Shown: one piece after another, positions 49,736-56,855 of the stretch
Layout of the letters: the number at the start of each line of letters is the position of its first letter
How positions within the stretch are numbered: position 1 is the stretch's first letter
Assembly: GCA_942491665.1 (NCBI GenBank)
Contig: CALOBR010000015.1
Coordinates: 13,758-77,757 of the forward strand
Source of the DNA: CAVQGZ01 sp942491665
GTDB lineage: Bacteria > Actinomycetota > Actinomycetes > Jiangellales > Jiangellaceae
Length of the DNA: 64,000 nt
Direction of reading: 5' to 3'
Notes under the pieces: generated by a model
What the model was told of the DNA's origin: nothing
Databases searched by the model: none
Seen by the model: the letters and a program-made list of their open reading frames with translations, nothing else
Made by a program: the position numbers and the translations under genes

Positions 49736-50760
49736 GTGTGGGTGTCTCCCTGGTCCGGCGGCTCGGGGGCGGTAGCGGTGGTGGCTGCCGCTGAGGGAAC
49801 CGGGGCGGGCGGGGCCGGCTCCTGCGGGGAGAGCACGCGGACAGCGCACGGCAGCGCCCGGTGGCCCAGCGTCAAGGTGGCGGGCCTCGTCGTGCCGACG
49901 GGGGGCAACGTCCAGACAGGCGCCTGCTGCTCCTCGACCAGCAGCCCCCGAGCCTGGGTGGAAGCGACCTCAGTGACCCACACGTCCGAGGCGCCGAAGA
50001 GACCGCTGGCTCGCTGGTCACCTCCGACGAACACGAGCTCGGCGAGCGTGTCGGCGCGGTCCGGCGGCGGGAAGAGCCGCGCCAGGTCGGCGGAGGCGGC
50101 GGTCGTGTCGTCGTCGTCCTCGATTCGCTCAAGGGCGGCCGTGAGGTCTGAACTGGCCGACGCAGGCAACGGCACCCGCGCGCGCAGGTCCGGGGAGAGG
50201 TACATCGGTCGCTTCTCCGTAGCCGCCGACAGGCCCCAGGGTCCGACGTTGCGGTTGGTGATGCGGTAGACGACGTAGTCGGCGAGGTGCTGGACGTCGT
50301 GCCAGTTCGGCAGGCGGAAGCCGTCGCCCATCGACGCCGGGGTCTTCTCGAGCTGCACCCAGGTACCCGACGAGGTGCGTCCGTGGAGCTTCTCGCGCAC
50401 CACCGGCCCCTTGAGCCCGATGTCGGGGTACTGGGTCTTGTCGACCGCCTTATGGTGGCTCGACAGCCGCTGCCTGCTCCTCGGGAACCGCCACGCGTCG
50501 TACAGCGACGGGTCGTCCACCAGCACGTGCGCCCCGCACAGCACATCGCGCATCCGGATCACGTCGAGACCGTGCCGTTCGAGGTCGGTCAAGATCGCTG
50601 CCTCCGACGGCGTGAGGCGCTCCGTGGCGTCCAGCAGCCCCTTGCGGAACCCGCCCTTGCGCGCAGTGATCTCCACCAGCAGCCGCACACGGGTGCGGAC
50701 CCGCTCGGCATCCCGCTCGACAGCGGTGGTAGCGGCGCGACGGCGACGGCGACGAGCCAT
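49732..50760 (-). CDS. Unknown protein, first gene of a two-gene operon
   Basis: 342 residues; ATG at 50760. An Arg-rich start (ARRRRRRAATTAVERDAERVRTRVRLL) leads into a helical region (LDATERLTPSEAAILTDLERHGLDVIRMRDVL). Next comes a conserved-looking core with HHKAVDKTQYPDIGLKGP and a region rich in Trp/Tyr (NWHDVQHLADYVVYRITNRN). The last 60 residues are Pro/Ala/Thr-rich and disordered. Family not recognised; no catalytic motif stands out. The pair fills the R8-R9 segment, where other segments carry toxin-antitoxin loci, but nothing in the sequence proves such a role. Confidence 0.55.
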   Translation of the reverse strand: MARRRRRRAATTAVERDAERVRTRVRLLVEITARKGGFRKGLLDATERLTPSEAAILTDLERHGLDVIRMRDVLCGAHVLVDDPSLYDAWRFPRSRQRLSSHHKAVDKTQYPDIGLKGPVVREKLHGRTSSGTWVQLEKTPASMGDGFRLPNWHDVQHLADYVVYRITNRNVGPWGLSAATEKRPMYLSPDLRARVPLPASASSDLTAALERIEDDDDTTAASADLARLFPPPDRADTLAELVFVGGDQRASGLFGASDVWVTEVASTQARGLLVEEQQAPVWTLPPVGTTRPATLTLGHRALPCAVRVLSPQEPAPPAPVPSAAATTATAPEPPDQGDTHT

Positions 50761-51010
50761 GGCAGGACCCTAGCGGCAGGTCCGCTCACCAGGATCTTCG
50801 GCTCAGCTCTCGCTGAGTACGGGGCAGGGCCTTCGGGGCCCACGCCCATCACAGCTGCGCCACCTCACCACGAGTGGGCCACTGCGGCCCCTACGGTGCC
50901 AGCAGCCGACGATGCGTCCGCCAGGACCGCCAGCCGCAGTCCGCGTCCGACCGCTCATCGGCCATGTTGGGGCGTTGCCGCGCAACCTGAACGACGATCG
51001 ACCGGTGCGT
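50761..51010. other. Spacer before R9
   Basis: No gene recognised. With R9 it makes a 536-bp gap between the start of the unknown operon and the MarR gene. Confidence 0.4.
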
Positions 51011-51230
51011 CACTCCGCGTGTGGACGCACCCCCACGAGCGCGATCTTGCCCGCGCCTGCGTCGTTTCCGCCCACTGCGGGGCAGGTCAATGGGCGGATC
51101 TGGGTCGACGGCTACACCCTGAACGCGCTACTGCAACTCGCTTGGAGTCAGGACGGCGCGTCAGCGGCGTCGTTCGAGACGCGCCCAGCGGGCGCCTCGC
51201 GACCAGCTCAGAATCGCTCTCACTGTGGCA
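51011..51230 (+). repeat. Array repeat R9 (long, divergent copy)
   Basis: GTGTGG-ACGCA-CC with a 5' change and an 18-bp longer middle (ACGAGCGCGATCTTGCCC, shared in part with R10 and R11), then CTGCGTCGTTTCCGCCCAC, GGGGCAGGTCAATGGGCGG. The RHH part starts TLNALLQLAWSQDG and then decays; it ends CAGAATCGCTCTCACTGTGG. Confidence 0.8.
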
Positions 51231-51296
51231 GGTGCTGGCGTTTGGCCGGCTGTCGTGGACGGTCGAGGTGTTTGCGGTGGATCGCTGGTCAGTGGT

Positions 51297-51776
51297 TCAC
51301 CTCGGGGGTTGTTGCGGGTGCTGTTGGAGAAGGGTGGGGGCGTGGTCGGTGCCGAGCTCGTCGAGCACGGCACGGAAGGTTGCGTACCGGTCCTCGCCGA
51401 CTTGCTGAGCCCAGGATCGTTCGAGGTCGGCGATGGCGCGGTGGAGGTGGGCGGCGACGCGGTCGCCGGCGGGGGTGCGTCGCACGATCACGGCCCGTCG
51501 GTCGGTCGGGTCCGGGTCGGTGCGCACGAGTCCGAGGTCGACGAGTTCGCGGACTCGTTGGCCGATGGCTTGCTTGGAGACCCACCGACCGTCGGCGAGC
51601 TCGGTCGGGCGTGCGCCGTCCTCGGGGAGCAGGTGCAGGATCAGCCCCTGCGATCCGCGCGTGATGGGGACGTCGTGGGCCTGCTGCAGTGCCCGTACGT
51701 CCTCGGCGATGCGACGGGTGAGCCACTCCACGGCTGCCAGCACGTTGGGGGACGTCATCTCTGGGCGGGAGGACAT
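51297..51776 (-). CDS. MarR-family transcriptional regulator
   Basis: 159 residues. Winged-helix MarR fold: dimerisation helix (VLAAVEWLTRRIAEDVRAL), recognition region (RPTELADGRWVSKQAIGQRVRELVDLGLV), wing DPTDRRAVIVRRT and C-terminal helices (LERSWAQQVGEDRYATFRAVL). It is divergent from the phosphotransferase gene across a 119-bp gap that contains a matching operator, so it probably represses that gene and itself, with a small-molecule ligand. Confidence 0.88.
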   Translation of the reverse strand: MSSRPEMTSPNVLAAVEWLTRRIAEDVRALQQAHDVPITRGSQGLILHLLPEDGARPTELADGRWVSKQAIGQRVRELVDLGLVRTDPDPTDRRAVIVRRTPAGDRVAAHLHRAIADLERSWAQQVGEDRYATFRAVLDELGTDHAPTLLQQHPQQPPR

Positions 51777-51812
51777 GCGACCTCGCTTCTCAACGGCGAA
51801 CAGGGCTCGGTA

Positions 51813-51840
51813 GTCAATCTACTTGACCATAGTAGTCAAT
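51813..51840. promoter_or_regulatory. MarR operator in the divergent promoter
   Basis: GTCAA-TCTAC-TTGAC (51813-51827) is a perfect inverted repeat, followed by a second half-site AGTCAAT (51834-51840). It sits 36 bp before the MarR start and 56 bp before the phosphotransferase start. Confidence 0.7.
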
Positions 51841-51895
51841 CTGGTTTACGTTCCGGGGAGTTGCCTACGTCTGCCATACCCCGGAGGTGCTCCCC

Positions 51896-53080
51896 ATGGG
51901 AGTCGACACGCCACAGATGCACGAGGCCAGCATCGACCCGGACACCGACGCGGACGTGGCCGTGGAGTCGATGGTCGGGGACCGTGAGCGGCTCACCGCT
52001 GTCGTGCGCCGCGTGACCGGACGAGCCGACGCGCAGGTCGCCACCGTCAGGGTCCGCCCGGCCTCGCGCCGGGTGGAGAACTACACGACGCAGGCGCTGA
52101 CCCACGTGTGGGGGACCCTGGTCGACGGGACACCCTGGCGGGTGTTCGCCAAGACGCTGCGCCCGGCCTGGCACGCCCCGCAGTGGGAGTTGATCCCGCC
52201 GCAGTTCCACGAGCAGGTCCGGCGCACGCTGGACTGGCAGGACGAACCACGGGTCTACGCCAGCCCGCTGGCTCGCGACCTGCCGCCCGGCGTGCGGTTC
52301 CCCCACCTGCTCGCTGTCGACGACGGCGAGGAGCGCATCACCGTGTGGCTAGAGGACGTCGACGACACCCAGGCCTGGGACCCCGCCCGCTACCAGCGCA
52401 CCGCCCGCCGGCTCGGGCGGCTCGCCGGCCGCTGGCCCGAACACCGCGTGGTCGACGAGCTCGGACTGCGCCGCCGGCCACATGTGCAGACGTTGTTCAG
52501 CAAGGTCACCCATGCGGACCTGCCCGCCCTCGCCGACGACGCGCTGTGGCAGACACCGGCCCTGCAGGCCGCGACCGCCCGCCACGGCGACCTGCGCGGC
52601 GACCTGGACCGGCTGGCCGCCGTAGCCCCCACCCTGGTCGAGGCCTACGAGGACCTGCCGACCGCACTCGCCCACGGCGACGCCACCCCCGACAACCTGC
52701 ACGAACCCACACCAGGCGACACCGTCGCGATCGACCTCAGCTACGTCGGACCCGCCGCCCTCGGCAGCGACCTCAGCCAGCTGCTGGTCGGCCGGTTCGA
52801 GTCCGGCGCGGCCACCGAGCACGACCTCGACGCGATCACCGCGACGCTGCTGCCGGCCTACCTCGACGGCCTCGCCGACGAGGGGCTAGACGTCGACCCA
52901 GATCACGTCGAGGCCGGGTGGGCCATCACCCTCGCCATCAGGTCGGTCTTCACGGCCCTGCTCGTCGACCACCGCCCCGACCTCGACCAAGCAACCCGAG
53001 ACGAACTGCTCGCCCGCCGCGCACTCACCTGCCGCTTCGGCCTCGACCTCGCCCTGGATGTCGCCAACCGGCTCCGCTGA
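51896..53080 (+). CDS. Phosphotransferase-family (APH-like) protein
   Basis: 394 residues from the ATG at 51896 (GGAGG 8 bp upstream). Choline/aminoglycoside-kinase fold: an N-lobe with WRVFAKTLRP (ATP-binding Lys), VWLEDVDD, the catalytic loop ALAHGDATPDNLH (HGDxxxxN) and IDLSYVG in place of IDWE/IDFG for the metal site. It phosphorylates a small hydroxylated substrate, possibly an antibiotic or sugar; the MarR divergon fits a detoxification role. Substrate inferred only. Confidence 0.85.
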   Translation: MGVDTPQMHEASIDPDTDADVAVESMVGDRERLTAVVRRVTGRADAQVATVRVRPASRRVENYTTQALTHVWGTLVDGTPWRVFAKTLRPAWHAPQWELIPPQFHEQVRRTLDWQDEPRVYASPLARDLPPGVRFPHLLAVDDGEERITVWLEDVDDTQAWDPARYQRTARRLGRLAGRWPEHRVVDELGLRRRPHVQTLFSKVTHADLPALADDALWQTPALQAATARHGDLRGDLDRLAAVAPTLVEAYEDLPTALAHGDATPDNLHEPTPGDTVAIDLSYVGPAALGSDLSQLLVGRFESGAATEHDLDAITATLLPAYLDGLADEGLDVDPDHVEAGWAITLAIRSVFTALLVDHRPDLDQATRDELLARRALTCRFGLDLALDVANRLR

Positions 53081-53237
53081 ACACCCCACCGGACCGGCCC
53101 GCGGGTACCCGACCACCAGCCGACTCGCACTGCAATCACGCGGGCCTGTGAAGGGCGCCCCCACCAGCTGAGCGAGCATTGCCGCACAACTGAAGCGACC
53201 ACCCCGGGACCCGCGTCACAGTGGCACCCCTCTGATG

Positions 53238-54467
53238 TCAAGTGGTCATCTGAGGCGTCTTTCGCGGTGAGGTCTGTCGGGGTCGCTGAACGGGTTGTAG
53301 CGTCGGTTGCGCGGGTCCCGGGAGTGGCTGATCCGAAGTGTCGATGGGCGGGGGCAGGTCGACCGCGCTGGATTCTTGAGACGCCCCGCAGTGCCCTCCC
53401 GGGCCCGCACTCACCTCACCACCGACCGGGCCTTCGGCCGCTGCGGCGTGGGCGTCGGCGACGAGCTGGCGGTAGATCGCATCGGAGATGCGGCGCTTCA
53501 GGCAGCGGATCGCTTCCATCGGTTTCTTGCCTTCGGCTCGCTTGCGTCGGTAGTAGGCCCGCCCGTCGCAGTCCACCCGCAGCCGGCTGATCGCGGCGAT
53601 CATGTGGTTCATCCGCCGGTTCCCGGCCCGCGAGAGCCGGTGGCGGTTCTGCTCCCCGGAGGAGGCGTCCAACGGGGCGGTGCCGGTCCAGGACGCGAAG
53701 CGGTTGCGGTCAGCGAACCGGGCCACGTCCCCGACGTCGGCCAGTACCCGGGCGGCGACGACGGGGCCGACAACCCGCAGGTCCATCAGGTGGGAGTCGC
53801 GGGCCAGGACCATGGTCTTGAGCTCGGCGGTGGCCTTCTTGATCGTGGCCTCGACCGCGACCAGCTCGGCCAGCTCGTCGGCGGCGATACGCCGGCGGGT
53901 CTTCCCGGCGATGTCCCGCGGACGCACCCCGGCCAGCATCGCCTTGGCCTGACCTGTGGTGATGTCCTTCTTCGCCTGCCCCGGCAGCAGCTCGCCGAGC
54001 AGCGCCCGCAGCCGGTTGACGGTCTGGATGCGGCGCCGAGTCAGTGCCTCGCGGCGGTCGGTGAGCATCCGCAACGCCTCCAGCTCCGCGTCGACCTTCA
54101 GCACCCGAAGCCCCTCGGTACGCACCGCCACGACCGCGATCGAGTGCGCATCATGGGCGTCGGCCTTGCGGCCGTGCCCGACATCGAGCAGCCTCGCGCG
54201 GGCGGCGAGCTTGGCCGGTACATCGACGACGTTCTCCCCAGCCTCCAGCAGCCGCTGCGCCAGCGGGCGCCCGACACCGTTGGCGCCCTCGACCGCCCAC
54301 ACCCGATCCGGCCAGGCCGTGGCGTACTTGCGCATCGCCGCGTAGCCGGCCTGATCGGTGGCGAACCGGCCCGACCCGAGCATCCTCTCCTGGGCGTCGA
54401 CGACCTCGATCGTGGCCGACACCTTGTGGGGATCCACCCCGATGACCACCTGCTGCACCTGCTGCAT
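53238..54467 (-). CDS. IS110-family transposase
   Basis: 409 residues. The N-terminal DEDD RuvC-like domain begins VVIGVDPHK (first Asp), WAVEGANGVG (Glu), and KADAHDAHSIA (Asp pair). The C-terminal Tnp_20 domain has IPG-like LRVVGPVVAARVLADVGDVARF, SWTGTAPLDASSGEQNRHRLSRAGNRRMNHMI with the catalytic Ser region. IS110 elements recombine DNA with a structured bridge RNA from their non-coding end. The last 60 residues are Pro-rich and unusual. The frame appears intact. Confidence 0.9.
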   Translation of the reverse strand: MQQVQQVVIGVDPHKVSATIEVVDAQERMLGSGRFATDQAGYAAMRKYATAWPDRVWAVEGANGVGRPLAQRLLEAGENVVDVPAKLAARARLLDVGHGRKADAHDAHSIAVVAVRTEGLRVLKVDAELEALRMLTDRREALTRRRIQTVNRLRALLGELLPGQAKKDITTGQAKAMLAGVRPRDIAGKTRRRIAADELAELVAVEATIKKATAELKTMVLARDSHLMDLRVVGPVVAARVLADVGDVARFADRNRFASWTGTAPLDASSGEQNRHRLSRAGNRRMNHMIAAISRLRVDCDGRAYYRRKRAEGKKPMEAIRCLKRRISDAIYRQLVADAHAAAAEGPVGGEVSAGPGGHCGASQESSAVDLPPPIDTSDQPLPGPAQPTLQPVQRPRQTSPRKTPQMTT

Positions 54468-54617
54468 CTGCTGCTCCCGCCTTCGCTCGAACCGATAGGG
54501 ACGGCGAGGTGGGCAGTGCTACTACGAGCAGGGCAGTCCCCTCTGGAGCCACACCTCGTCAACGGTGCCCGACGGGCTGCAAACCGATAGCGAGCCACAC
54601 CCAACAACCCGGGTGGG
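54468..54617 (-). ncRNA. Possible bridge-RNA region of the IS110 element
   Basis: About 150 bp of non-coding DNA directly upstream of the transposase. Two related blocks, CGAACCGATAGGGAC near 54489 and CAAACCGATAGCGAG near 54579, and a short TCGCT/AGCGA pairing could shape RNA. This is the position where IS110 (non-IS1111) elements encode the bridge RNA. The boundary of the element is not visible, because no target duplication or terminal repeat could be fixed. Confidence 0.35.
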
Positions 54618-54619
54618 CA

Positions 54620-54693
54620 GCCGCCTGTGGACGCACCGCGAGGAGCGCTGGCTCGGTCCTTGAACCGCGTCGATTGCGCCCAGATAGGGCTAC
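54620..54693 (+). repeat. Array repeat R10
   Basis: GCCGCCTGTGG-ACGCA-CCGCGAGG with the longer middle (AGCGCTGGCTCGG), then ACCGCGTCGATTGCGCCCAG. It ends exactly at the vapC stop codon and begins where the IS110 upstream region ends. Confidence 0.8.
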
Positions 54694-55110
54694 CTATTCG
54701 AACGGGTCGACGATGGTCAGCCCAGGCGTTGCAGAGAAGTCACTGATGTTGCGAGTAGCCAGCTCATAGCGGCCTGCGAGGCAGATGCCTGCGATCTGGG
54801 CATCGGCCAGGGACATCGGTCGGCCAGAAGCCTCGGCCGTCACCAGGATCTCAGCGGTCTGTCGGGCCGCTGGCAGGTCGTAGACAGCGACTGCCTCGGC
54901 GAAGGTGTCCACCAGCCGGCTCCAGCGCTGCTCCAGGTCAGCGCGACGTCGCCCCGCGGGCAGCCGCCCCAGCCCTCGTTCGATCTCCTCGACCGTCACG
55001 ACACAGATGGTCAGGTCCGCCGGGCCGAGGCCCTGCGCCCAGGCGAGCACCGCTCGGTCTGGTGAGTCCCTCATGAACTCCGACACCACGTTGGTGTCAG
55101 CGATGATCAC
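54694..55110 (-). CDS. vapC: VapC-like PIN-domain ribonuclease toxin
   Basis: 138 residues. PIN domain acidic residues: D5 (IIADTNVVSEFMR), E in VTVEEIERGLGRLP, D in PMSLADAQIAGICLA, and a C-terminal ATRNISDF. FitB/VapC-type toxins cut tRNA or rRNA. The start overlaps the vapB stop by 4 bp. The vapBC pair fills the interval between repeats R10 and R11. Confidence 0.9.
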   Translation of the reverse strand: MIIADTNVVSEFMRDSPDRAVLAWAQGLGPADLTICVVTVEEIERGLGRLPAGRRRADLEQRWSRLVDTFAEAVAVYDLPAARQTAEILVTAEASGRPMSLADAQIAGICLAGRYELATRNISDFSATPGLTIVDPFE

Positions 55111-55343
55111 GCCAGGTCCACCCGGCGTGGTTGATCGGTGCGAGACGGCACGTCGAGGTTAGCTCCGCCGATCTCAGCCAAGGACGCATGCAATGACAGC
55201 AGGAGGTTCTGCTCGGGAAGGTCGACGGCCGCGTCCAGGATCGCCCGAACCTCGGCCTCGACCGAACGCCCATGCTCGGCCGCTCGCCCCCGCAGCCTCG
55301 CATGCGTCCGCTCGTTTAGCTGCCTGATCGTGAGAGTACCCAT
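55107..55343 (-). CDS. vapB: VapB/FitA-like antitoxin
   Basis: 78 residues from the ATG at 55343 (site AGGAGGTGGGTG). FitA-type ribbon-helix-helix: GTLTIRQLNERTHARLRGRAAEHGRSVEAEVRAIL, then the toxin-binding tail. It represses its own promoter; the palindrome ATGCTAGCAT lies 19 bp upstream. Confidence 0.88.
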   Translation of the reverse strand: MGTLTIRQLNERTHARLRGRAAEHGRSVEAEVRAILDAAVDLPEQNLLLSLHASLAEIGGANLDVPSRTDQPRRVDLA

Positions 55344-55362
55344 CACCCACCTCCTGACAGCA

Positions 55363-55372
55363 ATGCTAGCAT
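55363..55372 (-). promoter_or_regulatory. vapBC promoter/operator palindrome
   Basis: Perfect 10-bp palindrome ATGCTAGCAT. Its TAGCAT half is also a plausible -10 hexamer for vapB, so a bound VapBC complex would block the polymerase. Confidence 0.6.
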
Positions 55373-55410
55373 CCAGCAGGACGTGGAGTCGCACCCCTGT
55401 GTGTGTCACA

Positions 55411-55480
55411 TCGCCGCCTGTGGACGCATCGGGACGAGAGTGATGTCGGCCGGACCTGCGTCGTTTCCGCCCACGTTGAC
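55411..55480 (+). repeat. Array repeat R11
   Basis: ATCGCCGCCTGTGG-ACGCA-TCGGGACGAGAG with the longer middle, then ACCTGCGTCGTTTCCGCCCAC. It lies between divergent vapB and the secreted-protein gene. Confidence 0.8.
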
Positions 55481-55588
55481 GCACGCCATTGCGCGGATGA
55501 GGCGATGGGGGGCTCGCTGCATCTGGACTGCAACACCACCACAACAGCGCCGGAGCATCCTGAGGGTGAGGGAGAGGAGGTGAGCAGA

Positions 55589-56155
55589 ATGCGTGGACAC
55601 AGACTGTTCGTGACGCTGCTGGCGGCGTTCTCGATGGCTGCCATGCTGCTCAGTGGGCTGCTCGTCCTGCCGCCACGATCGGGTGACGAGGTTGCCGCAC
55701 CGGACTCCGCCGGACAGCGGGTGGAGACGTCGCAGGCGATCAGCGAGGATGATCTGGTCCTGCTGGGGCGTCGCCGTCCGGGCCACGAAGGCATCAAGGC
55801 TCGCATGCGGTGGGTCGTGCTCGGGGGGACTGTCATCGCCGCCGACATCAACCCCACGCTGCCGGGCAACAAGTCCTACAAGGTCGTGCTGAAGGTCAAG
55901 CACCAGGGCGAGTGGGTCCGCTGCGGCGCGATGCGCACCCGCAACGTCATGGTCGGGGAGTACGTCCCGGAGTCCGCGTGGTTCACCCGTGGACCGCGGC
56001 CGCACGAGGCCGCGATCTTCGCGGACCTCTACGGGCCGTTCGACACGATCAAGTGCCCGGGAAACCCGAGGAGTGCCAAGAAGTACCGCATCGTCCTGCC
56101 GAAGCAGCACGGCTTCGAACGGACCATCTCGCGGGTCTTCCGGATTCAGCAGTAG
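55589..56155 (+). CDS. Exported protein of unknown function
   Basis: 188 residues from the ATG at 55589 (GGAGG 8 bp upstream; a GTG at 55580 is possible). N-terminal signal or anchor: RGHRLFVTLLAAFSMAAMLLSGLLVL. The mature part has a basic, strand-rich core (KARMRWVVLGGTVIAADINPTLPGNKSYKVVLKVKHQGEWVRCGAM, later VFRIQQ) with two cysteines (RCGAM, IKCPG) that could pair. Family not recognised. It sits in the R11-R12 segment and is followed by a strong terminator. Confidence 0.6.
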   Translation: MRGHRLFVTLLAAFSMAAMLLSGLLVLPPRSGDEVAAPDSAGQRVETSQAISEDDLVLLGRRRPGHEGIKARMRWVVLGGTVIAADINPTLPGNKSYKVVLKVKHQGEWVRCGAMRTRNVMVGEYVPESAWFTRGPRPHEAAIFADLYGPFDTIKCPGNPRSAKKYRIVLPKQHGFERTISRVFRIQQ

Positions 56156-56190
56156 TGCCTCGGTCGACCTCAGGGCCACCGAGACCAGAC

Positions 56191-56230
56191 GGGGCCGGAC
56201 TCAGGCACCGTGGATGCCGAATCCGGCCCC
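56191..56230 (+). terminator. Terminator after the exported protein
   Basis: GGGGCCGGA (56191-56199) pairs with TCCGGCCCC (56222-56230), with an inner GGCA/TGCC stem; 35 bp past the stop. Confidence 0.7.
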
Positions 56231-56283
56231 GGCAACTGCCACCGGGCATGGTCGCGATCCCATCGACTTCCCGGCGCGTCACC

Positions 56284-56333
56284 ACGGCCGCGTAGCGTGC
56301 GCCCGCGGCCGTGTCACTCCGGCGCCAGTGACG
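56284..56333 (+). repeat. Array repeat R12 (upstream block only)
   Basis: GGCCGCGTAGCGTGCGCCCG, then CGGCCGTGTCACTCCGGCGCC. It matches the block just before R8 (48698-48730) but not the tRNA-like core. Last trace of the family, 320 bp before tRNA-Thr. Confidence 0.6.
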
Positions 56334-56523
56334 AACACGCTTGCGAAGAAGGCAAGCTCGACGGACAGCCAACTGCGGACTCGAAGTGCACCCACCAGTG
56401 AGTGGACCGCATTCGGTCTGGGCGCGAGATCGTCGAGACAACCCGGGCGCATGACATGCGCACGCACCAGACGCCGGTCAGCACCGGCTGACATGCGACG
56501 ACACGCCCACTGAGCCCTCTCAG

Positions 56524-56563
56524 TACACATCCAGTACACGCCAGCGTGTGCACTGGATGTGTA
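56524..56563. repeat. Long imperfect inverted repeat before tRNA-Thr
   Basis: TACACATCCAGTACACGC (56524-56541) and its complement with a 2-nt bulge (56544-56563) form an 18-20 bp dyad with a 2-nt centre. It is A/T-richer than its surroundings. It could be a recombinase or regulator site, or a terminator. Confidence 0.6.
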
Positions 56564-56651
56564 ACTGGAGAGGTACAAAGCGGACTATCCAGGCACTACG
56601 TCTGCTGGGACGCCCATCGGGAAAATGCCGTCTGGCCTGGGCAAATGCTTG

Positions 56652-56725
56652 AGCCGCCTGTGGGAATCGAACCCACGACCTACGCATTACGAGTGCGTCG
56701 CTCTGGCCAACTGAGCTAAGGCGGC
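56652..56725 (-). tRNA. tRNA-Thr (anticodon CGU)
   Basis: On the minus strand: acceptor GCCGCCT/AGGCGGC, D-arm TTAGCTCAGTTGG, anticodon loop CTCGTAA (CGU at 56691-56689), T-arm GTGGGTTCGATTCCCAC, discriminator U; CCA not encoded. Length 74 nt. Its 3' end faces the repeat array, the usual geometry for an island integrated at a tRNA gene. The T-arm plus acceptor strand is the sequence mimicked by the array repeats. Confidence 0.97.
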
Positions 56726-56855
56726 GAGCGGGCCATTCGGCCCGGCAGCCCGCCCAGTGTACGTGGGTCAGATCGGCGTGATTCGTCAGGCGAAGCCCAT
56801 TGGCAAGCCGGGAGCCGCCGACCACTCGTTGACGCCCTCGCCGTACAGTCCCGAC

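Noticed and set aside
53307..54590. Long plus-strand frame opposite the IS110 transposase
   Set aside because: Antisense shadow of a clear transposase.
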